In this document: positions 18,501 through 25,998 of the stretch, in pieces
Numbering within the stretch: position 1 is the first letter of the stretch
How the letters are laid out: each line of letters opens with the position of its first letter
DNA from: Victivallales bacterium
GTDB taxonomy: Bacteria > Verrucomicrobiota > Lentisphaeria > Oligosphaerales > Oligosphaeraceae
Direction of reading: 5' to 3'
Length of the DNA stretch: 60,291 bases
NCBI GenBank assembly: GCA_017554445.1
Contig: JAFZIJ010000148.1
Location: 1-60,291, forward strand
Made by a program: the position numbers and the translations under genes
Notes under the pieces: model-generated
What the model was told of the DNA's origin: nothing
The model's database searches: none
Seen by the model: only the letters and a program-made list of their open reading frames with translations

Positions 18501-18754
18501 ATGGCGATGGCAATCCACACAAAATAACTGACGAAGGTTAAGTAGGAACGGAGGAAATCAGGAGGAATTTGCGTGTAATGGCAGTCAAAGCGCGTCCACA
18601 AGGCGATGAAATACGCCGCGTACATGGCGACAAAATCATACATGATGAGACAAAGCGCCATGATTTGCCATCTTTGCAATGACTTACGGGGATTATTCAT
18701 AATTTTTCTAGGCGAAATGGTTGATTTTGACATTATATTATCAAAGGAAGTCAT
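15596..18754 (-). CDS. Fusion: FlaA1/PglF-type membrane UDP-HexNAc 4,6-dehydratase + N-acetylhexosamine 1-kinase-like domain
   Basis: A 1052-residue two-enzyme protein. Four membrane helices span about residues 28-155. A CoA-binding-like Rossmann domain follows (LIGAGAAAQ, 178-185), then the dehydratase domain (VTGGGGSIGSELCRQI, 317-332; STDKAVNPTNIMGASKR, 438-454), in which Met takes the place of the usual catalytic Tyr, as in FlaA1/CapD/PglF. Such enzymes usually end near residue 640. Here a kinase of the aminoglycoside-phosphotransferase fold follows (about 685-1052): NKGYINQTYHVE, YTLQRINTHVFPD, the Brenner loop HNDCNLNNILFD (892-903) and IDLDT (913-917), all as in NahK-type kinases. The ATG at 18754 is chosen for its AGGGA ribosome site; the frame opens at a TTG (18781). 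The GlmU-like gene follows after 23 bases. Confidence 0.88.
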   Translation of the reverse strand: MTSFDNIMSKSTISPRKIMNNPRKSLQRWQIMALCLIMYDFVAMYAAYFIALWTRFDCHYTQIPPDFLRSYLTFVSYFVWIAIAIYGLCKLYHSLWRYASYRELGLCCFATAVTLLLHIVGITVFFQRMPVSYFLIGGIFQFGFLLFSRFLYRFMRLELAKFRKIMSKPAPENRVMLIGAGAAAQMLIRDLNTSPSSELKICCAIDDDPNKWNRNMEGVPIIGGREVILDAVKKHNIHKILFAIPSASFENKQKLLNICKDSGCELLSVPGLVQLASGEVTIRTLQEVKIEDLLGREPIKVNMDEIFNQLAGKVILVTGGGGSIGSELCRQIAAHTPKHLIIFDIYENNAYDIQQELLAKYHESLNLTVLIGSVRDSRRVYQLFHDYRPDIVFHAAAHKHVPLMEDSPCESIKNNVIGTYKTGHAAMLYGAERFLLISTDKAVNPTNIMGASKRLCEMVIQTLNKYSQEGRISELPLLHDHNVVVPNIQPTRKTEFVAVRFGNVLGSNGSVIPLFKKQIEAGGPVCVTDPNIIRYFMTIPEAVSLVLQAETYAKGGEIFVLDMGEPIKIDDLARNLIKLSGLRPDVDIKIKYTGLRPGEKLFEEKLMSEEGLQTTANHLIHIAKPIEMDTKAFIEKLNQLAEACQNNFNDIRHLVASLVPTYHPVAIQTTPILPLDKDEFERLAAVVRQFNIHGDVVSITRLNKGYINQTYHVETKLHHAHSYTLQRINTHVFPDIAALMDNFVLVTEHLHDNFKLPGNSPKGAVQMARTTQDGKPYIFTDGGAWRLMTHFDEVYSLDLPNSPETFYQAGLAFGSFIRQMSDIPPSKIHEVIPNFHNTFSRYQDLETAIKANLKDRVKDVQPEIEFIRSHVPLFSKISEPLSKGEIPTRICHNDCNLNNILFDNKTHSPVAIIDLDTVMPSSPLYDFGDSMRIGTNTAKDDEKDLSKVSCDLSLYEQYARGWLEACGDMLTVKELELLPFASLVITSEDGIRFLADHINGDIYYTQIDYPGQNLDRARTQLALVRDMEAKLPQIKQILVKIYTELNLPVTSL

Positions 18755-18874
18755 GATGACTTCCCTGTAATACCCTTTCAAAAATTAATCCACTCTTAAA
18801 ATAAGTCAGTAAGCCAAATAATCAAATCAAGTTGGCTTTTTTACATTTTTTAGTAATAATATTTAGGATTTCCT

Positions 18875-19894
18875 ATGAGAATCAGAGAGTATGGCGTTGT
18901 CATTGGTGAGATGCCCACAGGGCGTTTGAACAAAATTAGCGACGTGCCGGGCGTGACGGTCGGTCATTCGACCATCGCAGCCGGAAAGCACAACACGGGC
19001 GTGACGGTCATCATGACTTCCGATAGGAATCCGTTTCACCACAAGCTGCCGGCGGCGGCTTTCGTGTTGAACGGTTTCGGCAAGAGCCAGGGATTGATTC
19101 AAGTGGAGGAATTGGGACAGCTGGAAACACCGATCGCTTTGACGAATACGTTGAATGTCGGTCTGGTGTGGGACGCCATGGTGGAATACGTTCTGCAACG
19201 TTGCACGGCGGACAGGCTGTTTGTTCCTCCGTCCATCAATCCCGTCGTCTGTGAATGCAATGACGCGCGGCTTTCGGATATTCGTAGGCGAGCCGTCGGT
19301 CAGAAAGAAGTCTTTGATGCAATCGCGGCCGCGACGGCGGATTTTGAGGAGGGGGCCGTTGGGGCAGGGCGCGGAACGGTCTGTCACGGGCTGAAAGGTG
19401 GAATCGGAACTGCTTCCCGTCTAATGGAATATGACGGAAAAACGTATACGCTTGGTGTGTTGGTGCAGAGCAACTATGGGCGCTTGTCCGATTTACGGAT
19501 TGACGGACGGCCCGTCGGCAAGGAAATCGCCAGCGGGGCGTTGGAGGAGGACAAAGGATCCATCATCGTCGTCATGGGAACGGATCTGCCGTTGTCTGAC
19601 AGGCAGATCAAGCGTGTCCTGCGGCGCACTGGCGTCGGTTTGGCCCGTGTTGGTTCGTTTACAGGGCATGGCAGCGGTGAAGTGTTCGTGGGCTTCAGTA
19701 CGGCGAATGCTATGGAAGGCGACGACAAGGCGATTCGCACAACGGAAAGTTTTCGGGAAGATTTGATGAATGGGCCGTTCCGCGCAATGGCGGAGGCGAC
19801 GGAAGAGGCGGTATTGGACAGTATGGCCTGTTCTGTGGCCGTAGGCGATGTCAAAAGTCTGGCCGATTACTTGCCGAAACTTCTAACATATTAA
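18875..19894 (+). CDS. P1-family (S58) peptidase, DmpA-like
   Basis: A 339-residue protein of the DmpA/beta-peptidyl aminopeptidase family, N-terminal nucleophile hydrolases that cut themselves into two chains. The N-terminal ITDVPGV-like segment (ISDVPGVTVGHSTI) and GRGTVCHGLKGGIGTASR (166-182) are family hallmarks. The self-processing nucleophile should be Ser267 in GHGSGEV. No signal peptide is present. Known members release N-terminal D- or L-amino acids from peptides or amides; the substrate here is unknown. Its stop codon shares the bases TTAA with the stop of the convergent wecG-like gene. Confidence 0.9.
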   Translation: MRIREYGVVIGEMPTGRLNKISDVPGVTVGHSTIAAGKHNTGVTVIMTSDRNPFHHKLPAAAFVLNGFGKSQGLIQVEELGQLETPIALTNTLNVGLVWDAMVEYVLQRCTADRLFVPPSINPVVCECNDARLSDIRRRAVGQKEVFDAIAAATADFEEGAVGAGRGTVCHGLKGGIGTASRLMEYDGKTYTLGVLVQSNYGRLSDLRIDGRPVGKEIASGALEEDKGSIIVVMGTDLPLSDRQIKRVLRRTGVGLARVGSFTGHGSGEVFVGFSTANAMEGDDKAIRTTESFREDLMNGPFRAMAEATEEAVLDSMACSVAVGDVKSLADYLPKLLTY

Positions 19895-20640
19895 TGGAAA
19901 AGACGATAGAGGAACAGCCGCCATGCGACGTGTGAGACGCAGACGATGTTTCGCAGGAAGACGCGCCGTCCGCCTGTGACGGCGCGCCACAGCCACTCCA
20001 TCTTGATTTTGCGGATGAGCGGCGGAGCCCACGATTGATTTTCCGTATGGAAGTCGAAGGCTGCTCCGACGCCGAACATGACTGGAACGGGAATGCGCCC
20101 AAGATATTGGTGCATCCATTTTTCCTGGCGTGGACCACCCAACGCCACCCAAAGGAGATCGACCTTTTTTTCGCGTAATTCATCCGCTAGCGAGTTGATT
20201 TCTTCATCGGTCGGAGGACGGAAAGGAGGGCATTTCACGCCTACGATCTGGATGCCTGGAAAACGTTCACGCATGGTGTCCGCCAGTTGTTCGGCAACGC
20301 CTTCCGCACCGCCGTAGAAATAATGCTTCCAGTCTCTTTTGATACCTTCTTCACAGGCTCTTATAAAAAAAGACGGGCCTGTGACACGTTCGACGGGATG
20401 TCCTGCGGCGATGGACGCGAATTTTGCGGTGGAAGCACCGTCTGGATAACTAAGACTTGCGGCGTTAAGGATTTCAGCTATCTCCTTCGGACGGCTGAAG
20501 TAATTGTGCAGGAGATTGCCTTCGATAAAGCAGACGTAGTGCTTTTCACCGCTGTCGATAAGCGACTGGACTTCATCCACCGCCTGTCCCAATGATGAGA
20601 CATTTATCTTCAAATCAAGCACTTGGACAGTGGTGAACAT
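19891..20640 (-). CDS. WecG/TagA/CpsF-family glycosyltransferase
   Basis: A 249-residue GT26-type enzyme. Members transfer ManNAc, ManNAcA or glucose to an undecaprenyl-linked GlcNAc in teichoic-acid, enterobacterial common antigen or capsule synthesis, acting at the inner face of the membrane. Conserved blocks: YPDGAST (near 72), FYGGAEGVAEQLA (near 111) and WVALGGPRQEKWM (near 172). The start at 20640 (MFTTVQVLDLKI) is chosen because the frame upstream overlaps the FTR-like gene and lacks family similarity. It is the only lipid-linked-sugar transferase of its kind here and lies outside the polysaccharide locus. Confidence 0.9.
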   Translation of the reverse strand: MFTTVQVLDLKINVSSLGQAVDEVQSLIDSGEKHYVCFIEGNLLHNYFSRPKEIAEILNAASLSYPDGASTAKFASIAAGHPVERVTGPSFFIRACEEGIKRDWKHYFYGGAEGVAEQLADTMRERFPGIQIVGVKCPPFRPPTDEEINSLADELREKKVDLLWVALGGPRQEKWMHQYLGRIPVPVMFGVGAAFDFHTENQSWAPPLIRKIKMEWLWRAVTGGRRVFLRNIVCVSHVAWRLFLYRLFH

Positions 20641-20662
20641 GGCGGTGGATGAATACAGTAGC

Positions 20663-20863
20663 TCAATCTTTGAATTTATAGTACAGGCGGCAATGGCAGT
20701 ATCCTTCGAAGTTCGGGTCGGCCATTTGCTCACGGAACTCCTTGCAGATGCATTTGTTGTCTTCAATGCGTTGCAGGCGGCATGGGCAATAGCCGCCTTT
20801 GGCCTTGAGGCCTTCGCGGATCGTCGCCACGATTTCTTTGTCTTCGTTGAGGCGGATACCCAT
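20663..20863 (-). CDS. Stand-alone ferredoxin:thioredoxin reductase catalytic-domain-like protein
   Basis: A 66-residue Fe-S protein. Its six cysteines form three C-x-C pairs: Cys26/28 (GYCPCRL), Cys38/40 (KCICKEFREQ) and Cys56/58 (GYCHCRLYYK), the pattern of FTR catalytic subunits, which hold a 4Fe-4S cluster beside a redox disulfide. Plant and cyanobacterial FTR needs a second subunit; none is present, as in the short versions of many anaerobes. The start ATG overlaps the galM stop by one base (TAATG), so translation is probably coupled. The redox partner is unknown; the nearby thioredoxin-like protein lacks cysteines and cannot be it. Confidence 0.88.
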   Translation of the reverse strand: MGIRLNEDKEIVATIREGLKAKGGYCPCRLQRIEDNKCICKEFREQMADPNFEGYCHCRLYYKFKD

Positions 20864-21900
20864 TATTTTTCCACTCCGAAGTGATAGACGGTGTGATGTT
20901 CATAGACCTGTCCGGGCTCCAGGCGCGGACAGGGGAACGACGGCTGGTTGGGGGAGTCCGGCCATAGCTGCGTCTCCAGGCAGAAGGCCCCGAAACGCTT
21001 GTAAGGCGCGCCGTTCTTGCCAATTTCGCCATTGAGCCAGTAGCCCATGTAGAACTGGACGCCAGGCTGGTCAGTATCGACGGTCAGCGTGATGCCTGTA
21101 CGATGGGAAACGGCCTTGAAGACTTCTTTCTGCATCTTGCCGGGCTTTTCGGCGATGACGAAATTGTCGTCAAACGCGATGGGGAGGGCCTTGTCTTCGT
21201 AAATGGATTTGAAGGTGCGGCCTTTCGTGAGATCGAAGGGGGAGTTGGCGACGGGCAATGTGCGGCCGGTGGCGGCGAGATTGGAATCGACTTCCGTGTG
21301 GCCGTAGGCGGTGGACCAGACTTCATGGTCGCCGCATTCATTGGCGGCTTCGCCGTTGAGGTTGAAGTAAGCGTGGTTTGTCAGGTTGACGACGGTCGTC
21401 TTGTCCGTTGTGGCGCGGTAGTCGATCTTCAACGCATTGTCATCCGTAAGTGTATAGATTGCTTCTGCTTCGAGCTTACCAGGAAAACCTGCGTCGCCGT
21501 CGGGGGAGACGATGGTGAGTTTCAAGGCGGAGTCACCGATGGGCGTGGCTTTCCACATGCGTCTGCCGTAGCTGTCGCCGCCATGGAGGGTGTTGCCTTT
21601 GTCGGGCTCGTTCAGAATCAACTGGTATTTTTTGCCGTCCAACGTGAAGGAACCGCCGGTGATGCGGTTGGCGACGCGGCCGATGAGCGCGCCGAAGAAC
21701 GGGCCGTTCGGCTCGTATTCTTTCGGATCTTGGTGTCCAAGCACGATATCGGTCATTTTGCCATTCTTGTCCGGCACAAGGATGTTGACGACGGCACCGC
21801 CCATATCCGTGATTTTGACTTGGACGCCGTTCTTATTTATTAGTGTATAAAGGCTGACGTTTTCGCCTTTGGAGGACACAAAGAATCTTTCTTGTTTCAT
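20863..21900 (-). CDS. galM: Galactose mutarotase (aldose 1-epimerase)
   Basis: A 345-residue protein of usual GalM length. It interconverts alpha- and beta-anomers of galactose and glucose. Conserved blocks: FFGALIGRVANRITGGSF, NTLHGG with the substrate His, TNHAYFNLNG with the catalytic His, and a C-terminal FCLETQLWPDSPNQP with the catalytic Glu. No signal peptide, so cytoplasmic. The stop codon overlaps the start of the FTR-like gene. It would serve sugars released by the glycosidases in the window. Confidence 0.94.
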   Translation of the reverse strand: MKQERFFVSSKGENVSLYTLINKNGVQVKITDMGGAVVNILVPDKNGKMTDIVLGHQDPKEYEPNGPFFGALIGRVANRITGGSFTLDGKKYQLILNEPDKGNTLHGGDSYGRRMWKATPIGDSALKLTIVSPDGDAGFPGKLEAEAIYTLTDDNALKIDYRATTDKTTVVNLTNHAYFNLNGEAANECGDHEVWSTAYGHTEVDSNLAATGRTLPVANSPFDLTKGRTFKSIYEDKALPIAFDDNFVIAEKPGKMQKEVFKAVSHRTGITLTVDTDQPGVQFYMGYWLNGEIGKNGAPYKRFGAFCLETQLWPDSPNQPSFPCPRLEPGQVYEHHTVYHFGVEK

Positions 21901-21944
21901 GTTTTCTCTATATTTTGATGTTTAATTTATTGGATTGGAAATGG

Positions 21945-22499
21945 TTATTTGTGGCCGAGCGTGCCCACGACGGCTTTTTGGATGATGTCCAAGTAGTCTT
22001 TTTTCGGAAGGACGCCTTCTATTTGTGTGATGATTTTTCCATCAGTGTCGATGATGACGGCATACGGAATTTTCTTGCCTTTCAGCTGGAGGCGTTCGCG
22101 GATGATGTCATGATGGCGGATCTGCTCTTCCGGTTGGGGGAATTTCTGCGGCGTGTCAAGATAGAGGAGGACAAGGGAGCGTTTGGCGATTTGCTGGAAA
22201 TCGCGCGTGTCGAGGACGCTTTTGCGGAGGCTGACAGATGCACCATCCCAGTCTGAACCAGCGTTCAGAACAAAGATTTTCTTGTTGGCCTTTTTAGCGG
22301 CCTTGACGGCTTCGTCATAATGAATGTACCAGCCGGGGATAGGGGCGGATTTCCATTTTGCTTGTTTTGGGGGCAATGTGTCGGCTTTGGCGGCGGGCTT
22401 TGCGTCGTTTTTGGGCGGTTGCGGCGGCTTGGGCTGGCCCATAGCCGTGAAATGGAGGCACAGCAACGCCATGATCAGCATCAATGAGATTTTTTTCAT
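21945..22499 (-). CDS. Exported thioredoxin-fold protein lacking both active-site cysteines
   Basis: A 184-residue protein starting at 22499 after AAGGAG; the frame runs further upstream but without a signal sequence. Residues 1-20 form a signal peptide, residues 21-48 a Pro/Lys-rich linker, and 55-184 a thioredoxin-like domain. In close relatives the segment after the second strand reads GSDWCGWC followed by a helix; here it is GSDWDGASVSLRK (81-93), with Asp and Ser in place of the two Cys. The rest of the fold is intact (VLDTRDFQQ, then a late PYAVIIDTDGKI). It cannot do disulfide exchange and may be a binding or scaffolding protein. Confidence 0.75.
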   Translation of the reverse strand: MKKISLMLIMALLCLHFTAMGQPKPPQPPKNDAKPAAKADTLPPKQAKWKSAPIPGWYIHYDEAVKAAKKANKKIFVLNAGSDWDGASVSLRKSVLDTRDFQQIAKRSLVLLYLDTPQKFPQPEEQIRHHDIIRERLQLKGKKIPYAVIIDTDGKIITQIEGVLPKKDYLDIIQKAVVGTLGHK

Positions 22500-22546
22500 G
22501 TTCAACTCCTTTTTGATTATGGGGCTTAAATCCAAACTTTTTTGAA

Positions 22547-22574
22547 AAAATAGTCTGTCTGTCTTATTTTTCAA
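22547..22574 (-). promoter_or_regulatory. Putative promoter of the thioredoxin-like gene
   Basis: On the minus strand TTGAAA, a 16-base spacer and TATTTT, about 50 bases upstream of the chosen ATG. It lies in the divergent gap shared with the GH127 gene, and supports the start at 22499. Confidence 0.45.
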
Positions 22575-22637
22575 TTCACGGTGACTTATATTATATCTAA
22601 AAAATCTCAAGAAGCAGACGCAGGAAAAGGAACGGAC

Positions 22638-24494
22638 ATGGAATTGCGAAAAACATTTGGCCGATTTGTCGATGGCGGTGCATTGAAGCCGAAGGGATGG
22701 TTACGGCGGCAGTTGAAGTTGCAGGCAGAAGGGCAAGCCGGAAGTCTGGATAAATTTTGGCCTGATGTGAAGGATTCCGCTTGGATTGGCGGCAAGGCGG
22801 AAGGCTGGGAGCGTGTACCCTATTGGCTGGACGGTTTCATTGATTTGGCGTGGTTGCTTGATGACGACGACATGAAGGCACGGGCTACACGCTACATTGA
22901 CGCCATTTTCGCGAATCAATGCGCGGATGGATGGATATGCCCATGCCCTGTCGAAAAACGTGCGGATTACGACATGTGGTCGTTGTTCCTGCTGGCGAAG
23001 GTCTTGCATGTGTGGTATCGGCGGACAGGCGACCCACGAGTCGCGCCTGCGTTGATGGAGGCGTTCCGCCAGTTGAGAAGTCATTTGGCGGCTAATCCGC
23101 TGAAAAACTGGGGAAAATACCGCTGGTACGAAGGGCTTGGGGCGTTGGCATGGCTATTTGAGGAGACCAAGGAGCCGTGGCTGTTGGTTCTAGCGGAACG
23201 GATACGGCAGCAAAGCTATGATTATCCGTCACTTGTAGCCAATTGGCCCTATCAGTCAAAAGCCACGAAATGGACGTTTGAGGAGCATGTCGTCAATCTC
23301 GGCATGGTGATTCATTCGGAACTGTTCTACCAAAAGTTGCATCCGGAATCGAATACGGATGGCGAAGCCTTCGCCGAGACGTTGTTGGCGAATCTTATGA
23401 AATACCATAGCATGGCGACGGGCATGTTCACAGGTGACGAGTGTGTTTCGGGCGACAGTCCGTCGCAAGGCACGGAGCTTTGCGCGGTTGTGGAAGCCAT
23501 GTATTCAGAGGAACTTCTGCTGGCAGCGACAGGCCATGCCGTATGGGGCGACCGTCTGGAGAAACTGGCCTTCAACGCGCTTCCTGCCGCCTGTTCGGCG
23601 GATATGTGGACGCATCAGTACGATCATGCCACCAACCAGATCGGCTGTCAAAATGAACCGACGCCGATTTGGAGCACCAACGGCTCGGAGGCCCATCTGT
23701 TCGGACTGGAGCCGAACTACGGTTGTTGCACGGCGAATCATGGACAGGGCTGGCCGAAACTGGCCGCTTCCGCCTTCCTGCTCGGCGACCGTTCCATCAT
23801 CTCCGCGTTGATACTGCCTTGCCGTCTGGAGACGGAAATCGACGGTGCGCAGATTGTCTGCGACGTTGAGACGGATTATCCGTTCCGCGACACGGCGACT
23901 TATACAATTACTGTCTCCCAACCGGTCGCTTTTGATTTGAAGATTCGGATTCCAGGCTTTGCCAAAGCCGCCGAAATTGATGGCAAGCCAGTGAAAACGG
24001 GCGATTTTCATGTGATTTCCAAAACATGGGAAGGCACGACAGCGTTGAACGTGAAACTGACGTTTGAGCCGCAGTTTGTGGATCGTCCGCGTGGCATGTC
24101 CGTTTTGTGGCGCGGTCCGTTGCTGTTCTCTCTGCCGATTCCGTCGCGTTCCGTGAAACACGAATATGAACGGAACGGCGTTGAACGGAAGTTTCCATAC
24201 TGCGACTACGAATATTTCGCGACGGCGCCATGGAACTATGCATTTGCAGGAAAAGACGTTGCAGTTGAGGAACATCCGCTGCCGGAGATGCCGTTCGCGG
24301 AAGACAAGCCGCCTGTCACGCTGTCACTGCCGATGGTGCGGATCCCATGGGCGATTCATGAGAAGAGCATTGCAATCGCTGCTCCGCAGCCTTCCAGCCT
24401 GACGCCGGAAGGCGCCGTGGAGCAAAAGACGCTGATTCCTTTCGGTTCGACAATGCTGCGAATGACGGAAATGCCGATCGTCAAAGTGGATTGA
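22638..24494 (+). CDS. GH127-type beta-L-arabinofuranosidase
   Basis: A 618-residue protein of the DUF1680/GH127 family, (alpha/alpha)6-barrel enzymes that remove beta-L-arabinofuranose with a zinc-bound cysteine nucleophile. The zinc/catalytic set of the characterised HypBA1 enzyme (Glu-x-Cys and Cys-Cys) is present as Glu280/Cys282 (GTELCAV) and Cys363/Cys364 (NYGCCTANHGQGW). No signal peptide: cytoplasmic. The ATG at 22638 is chosen for its AAGGA site and because family similarity starts there (LRKTFGRFVDGG). Related families 142 and 146 share the fold, so the exact linkage is unsure. Confidence 0.85.
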   Translation: MELRKTFGRFVDGGALKPKGWLRRQLKLQAEGQAGSLDKFWPDVKDSAWIGGKAEGWERVPYWLDGFIDLAWLLDDDDMKARATRYIDAIFANQCADGWICPCPVEKRADYDMWSLFLLAKVLHVWYRRTGDPRVAPALMEAFRQLRSHLAANPLKNWGKYRWYEGLGALAWLFEETKEPWLLVLAERIRQQSYDYPSLVANWPYQSKATKWTFEEHVVNLGMVIHSELFYQKLHPESNTDGEAFAETLLANLMKYHSMATGMFTGDECVSGDSPSQGTELCAVVEAMYSEELLLAATGHAVWGDRLEKLAFNALPAACSADMWTHQYDHATNQIGCQNEPTPIWSTNGSEAHLFGLEPNYGCCTANHGQGWPKLAASAFLLGDRSIISALILPCRLETEIDGAQIVCDVETDYPFRDTATYTITVSQPVAFDLKIRIPGFAKAAEIDGKPVKTGDFHVISKTWEGTTALNVKLTFEPQFVDRPRGMSVLWRGPLLFSLPIPSRSVKHEYERNGVERKFPYCDYEYFATAPWNYAFAGKDVAVEEHPLPEMPFAEDKPPVTLSLPMVRIPWAIHEKSIAIAAPQPSSLTPEGAVEQKTLIPFGSTMLRMTEMPIVKVD

Positions 24495-24579
24495 CAGGAA
24501 TCTTCATGATTTTTCGTGAAAAAAGGCTGTTTGATTTCAAATCATTTTACATTAATTATAAATATGAACGGAGCAGAAA

Positions 24580-25986
24580 ATGTTTGAAAAATGGTTTCAT
24601 TTGAAAGAGCACAACACGGATGTCAAGACTGAAGTTCTCGCCGGCGTGACGACGTTTCTGGCGATGGCGTACATTCTGGCGGTGAATCCAAACATCCTGT
24701 CGGCCTGCGGAATGAACCGGGGCGGCGTTCTGATTGCAACTGCGTTGGCATCGTTTGTTGGAACTGCCCTGATGGCCATTCTGGCGAATTATCCGTTTGT
24801 TTTGGCACCTGGCATGGGGCTGAATGCTTATTTCGCCTTCACGGTTTGTCTGACGATGGGCTATTCGTGGCAGTTCGCATTGGTGGCCGTCTTCTTGGAA
24901 GGGATCATCTTCCTGCTGCTTTCTCTGCTCAATGTGCGTGAGGCGATTTTTAACGCGATCCCGCTGGCTCTGAAGAGCGCGGTCGGTGTCGGAATCGGCT
25001 TGTTCATCGCGTTCATCGCGTTGCAGAACGCCCACATCGTCGTTGACAGTCCCGCGACTCTCATCACGATACAGAACTTCAGCATAAACAACATCCATAC
25101 GCACGGCATGTGTGCGATTCTGGCCATGATCGGCGTGGTTATCACGGCTGCTCTCATGCAACGTAATATTCGCGGCAGCATTCTTATCGGTATTCTCGCC
25201 ACGTGGATTCTCGGCATGATCGCGCAGGCTATCGGGCTCTACCAGGTCAATCCGGATGTTGGTTGCTTCTCTTTGTATCCAAACTTTTCGATATCCGCCT
25301 TCTTGCATGCCATTGAGGGTTTTGGAAATATTTGTGGCGCATTGTTCAAGCCGTCATCATGGACGTGCAAGACCTCCGGTCTGGAAGGCTTCGACTTGCT
25401 GGGCTCCATAAACTTCGTCGTAATCATGTTTGCGTTCTTGTTCGTCGATTTGTTCGACACGCTAGGCACGCTGATCGGTGTGGCGACAAAGGCGGACATG
25501 CTCGATGAAAATGGTCGCCTGCCAAGAATCAAGGGCGCTTTGCTGGCTGACTCCGTGGCGACGTCCGTCGGCGCCATCTTCGGTACATCGACGACCACGA
25601 CATTCGTCGAGTCCGCGACAGGTGTCGCGGAAGGTGGTCGCACGGGCTTGACGGCGTGGACCGCCGGCCTCCTCTTCATGCTGTCCATTCTCTTCGCCCC
25701 GTTGTTCCTTGCGGTTCCGGCATTTGCAACGGCACCAGCCCTAATCATCGTCGGTTTCTATATGATGACGACGATTACTCGCGTTGATTTCAATAACTTG
25801 TATGACGCGATTCCCGCGTACATCACGATTATCGCAATGCCGTTTTCCTACAGCATCAGCGAAGGCATCTGTTTCGGCGTCATTTCTTGGACGATTCTGA
25901 ATCTTTTCTCCAAAAACAGGAAGAAAGTCAGCTGGCTGATGTATGTATTAACGGTTTTGTTCATTTTGAAATACGCGTTTTTGTAA
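24580..25986 (+). CDS. NCS2-family (AzgA-like) purine permease
   Basis: A 468-residue membrane protein of the AzgA/PbuG branch of nucleobase permeases. It starts with the typical FHLKEHNTDVKTEVLAGVTTFLAMAYI and has NPNILSACGM, APGMGLNAYFAF and FVDLFDTLGTLIGVA, all hallmarks of hypoxanthine/guanine/adenine carriers. About 12-14 membrane segments. The adenine deaminase gene follows after 12 bases, so adenine is the likely cargo. Confidence 0.92.
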   Translation: MFEKWFHLKEHNTDVKTEVLAGVTTFLAMAYILAVNPNILSACGMNRGGVLIATALASFVGTALMAILANYPFVLAPGMGLNAYFAFTVCLTMGYSWQFALVAVFLEGIIFLLLSLLNVREAIFNAIPLALKSAVGVGIGLFIAFIALQNAHIVVDSPATLITIQNFSINNIHTHGMCAILAMIGVVITAALMQRNIRGSILIGILATWILGMIAQAIGLYQVNPDVGCFSLYPNFSISAFLHAIEGFGNICGALFKPSSWTCKTSGLEGFDLLGSINFVVIMFAFLFVDLFDTLGTLIGVATKADMLDENGRLPRIKGALLADSVATSVGAIFGTSTTTTFVESATGVAEGGRTGLTAWTAGLLFMLSILFAPLFLAVPAFATAPALIIVGFYMMTTITRVDFNNLYDAIPAYITIIAMPFSYSISEGICFGVISWTILNLFSKNRKKVSWLMYVLTVLFILKYAFL

Positions 25987-25998
25987 TTTGGAAGCGAC

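Noticed and set aside
24495..24579. Purine riboswitch upstream of the purine permease
   Set aside because: The 85-base leader is too short and lacks the three-way junction and conserved loop bases.
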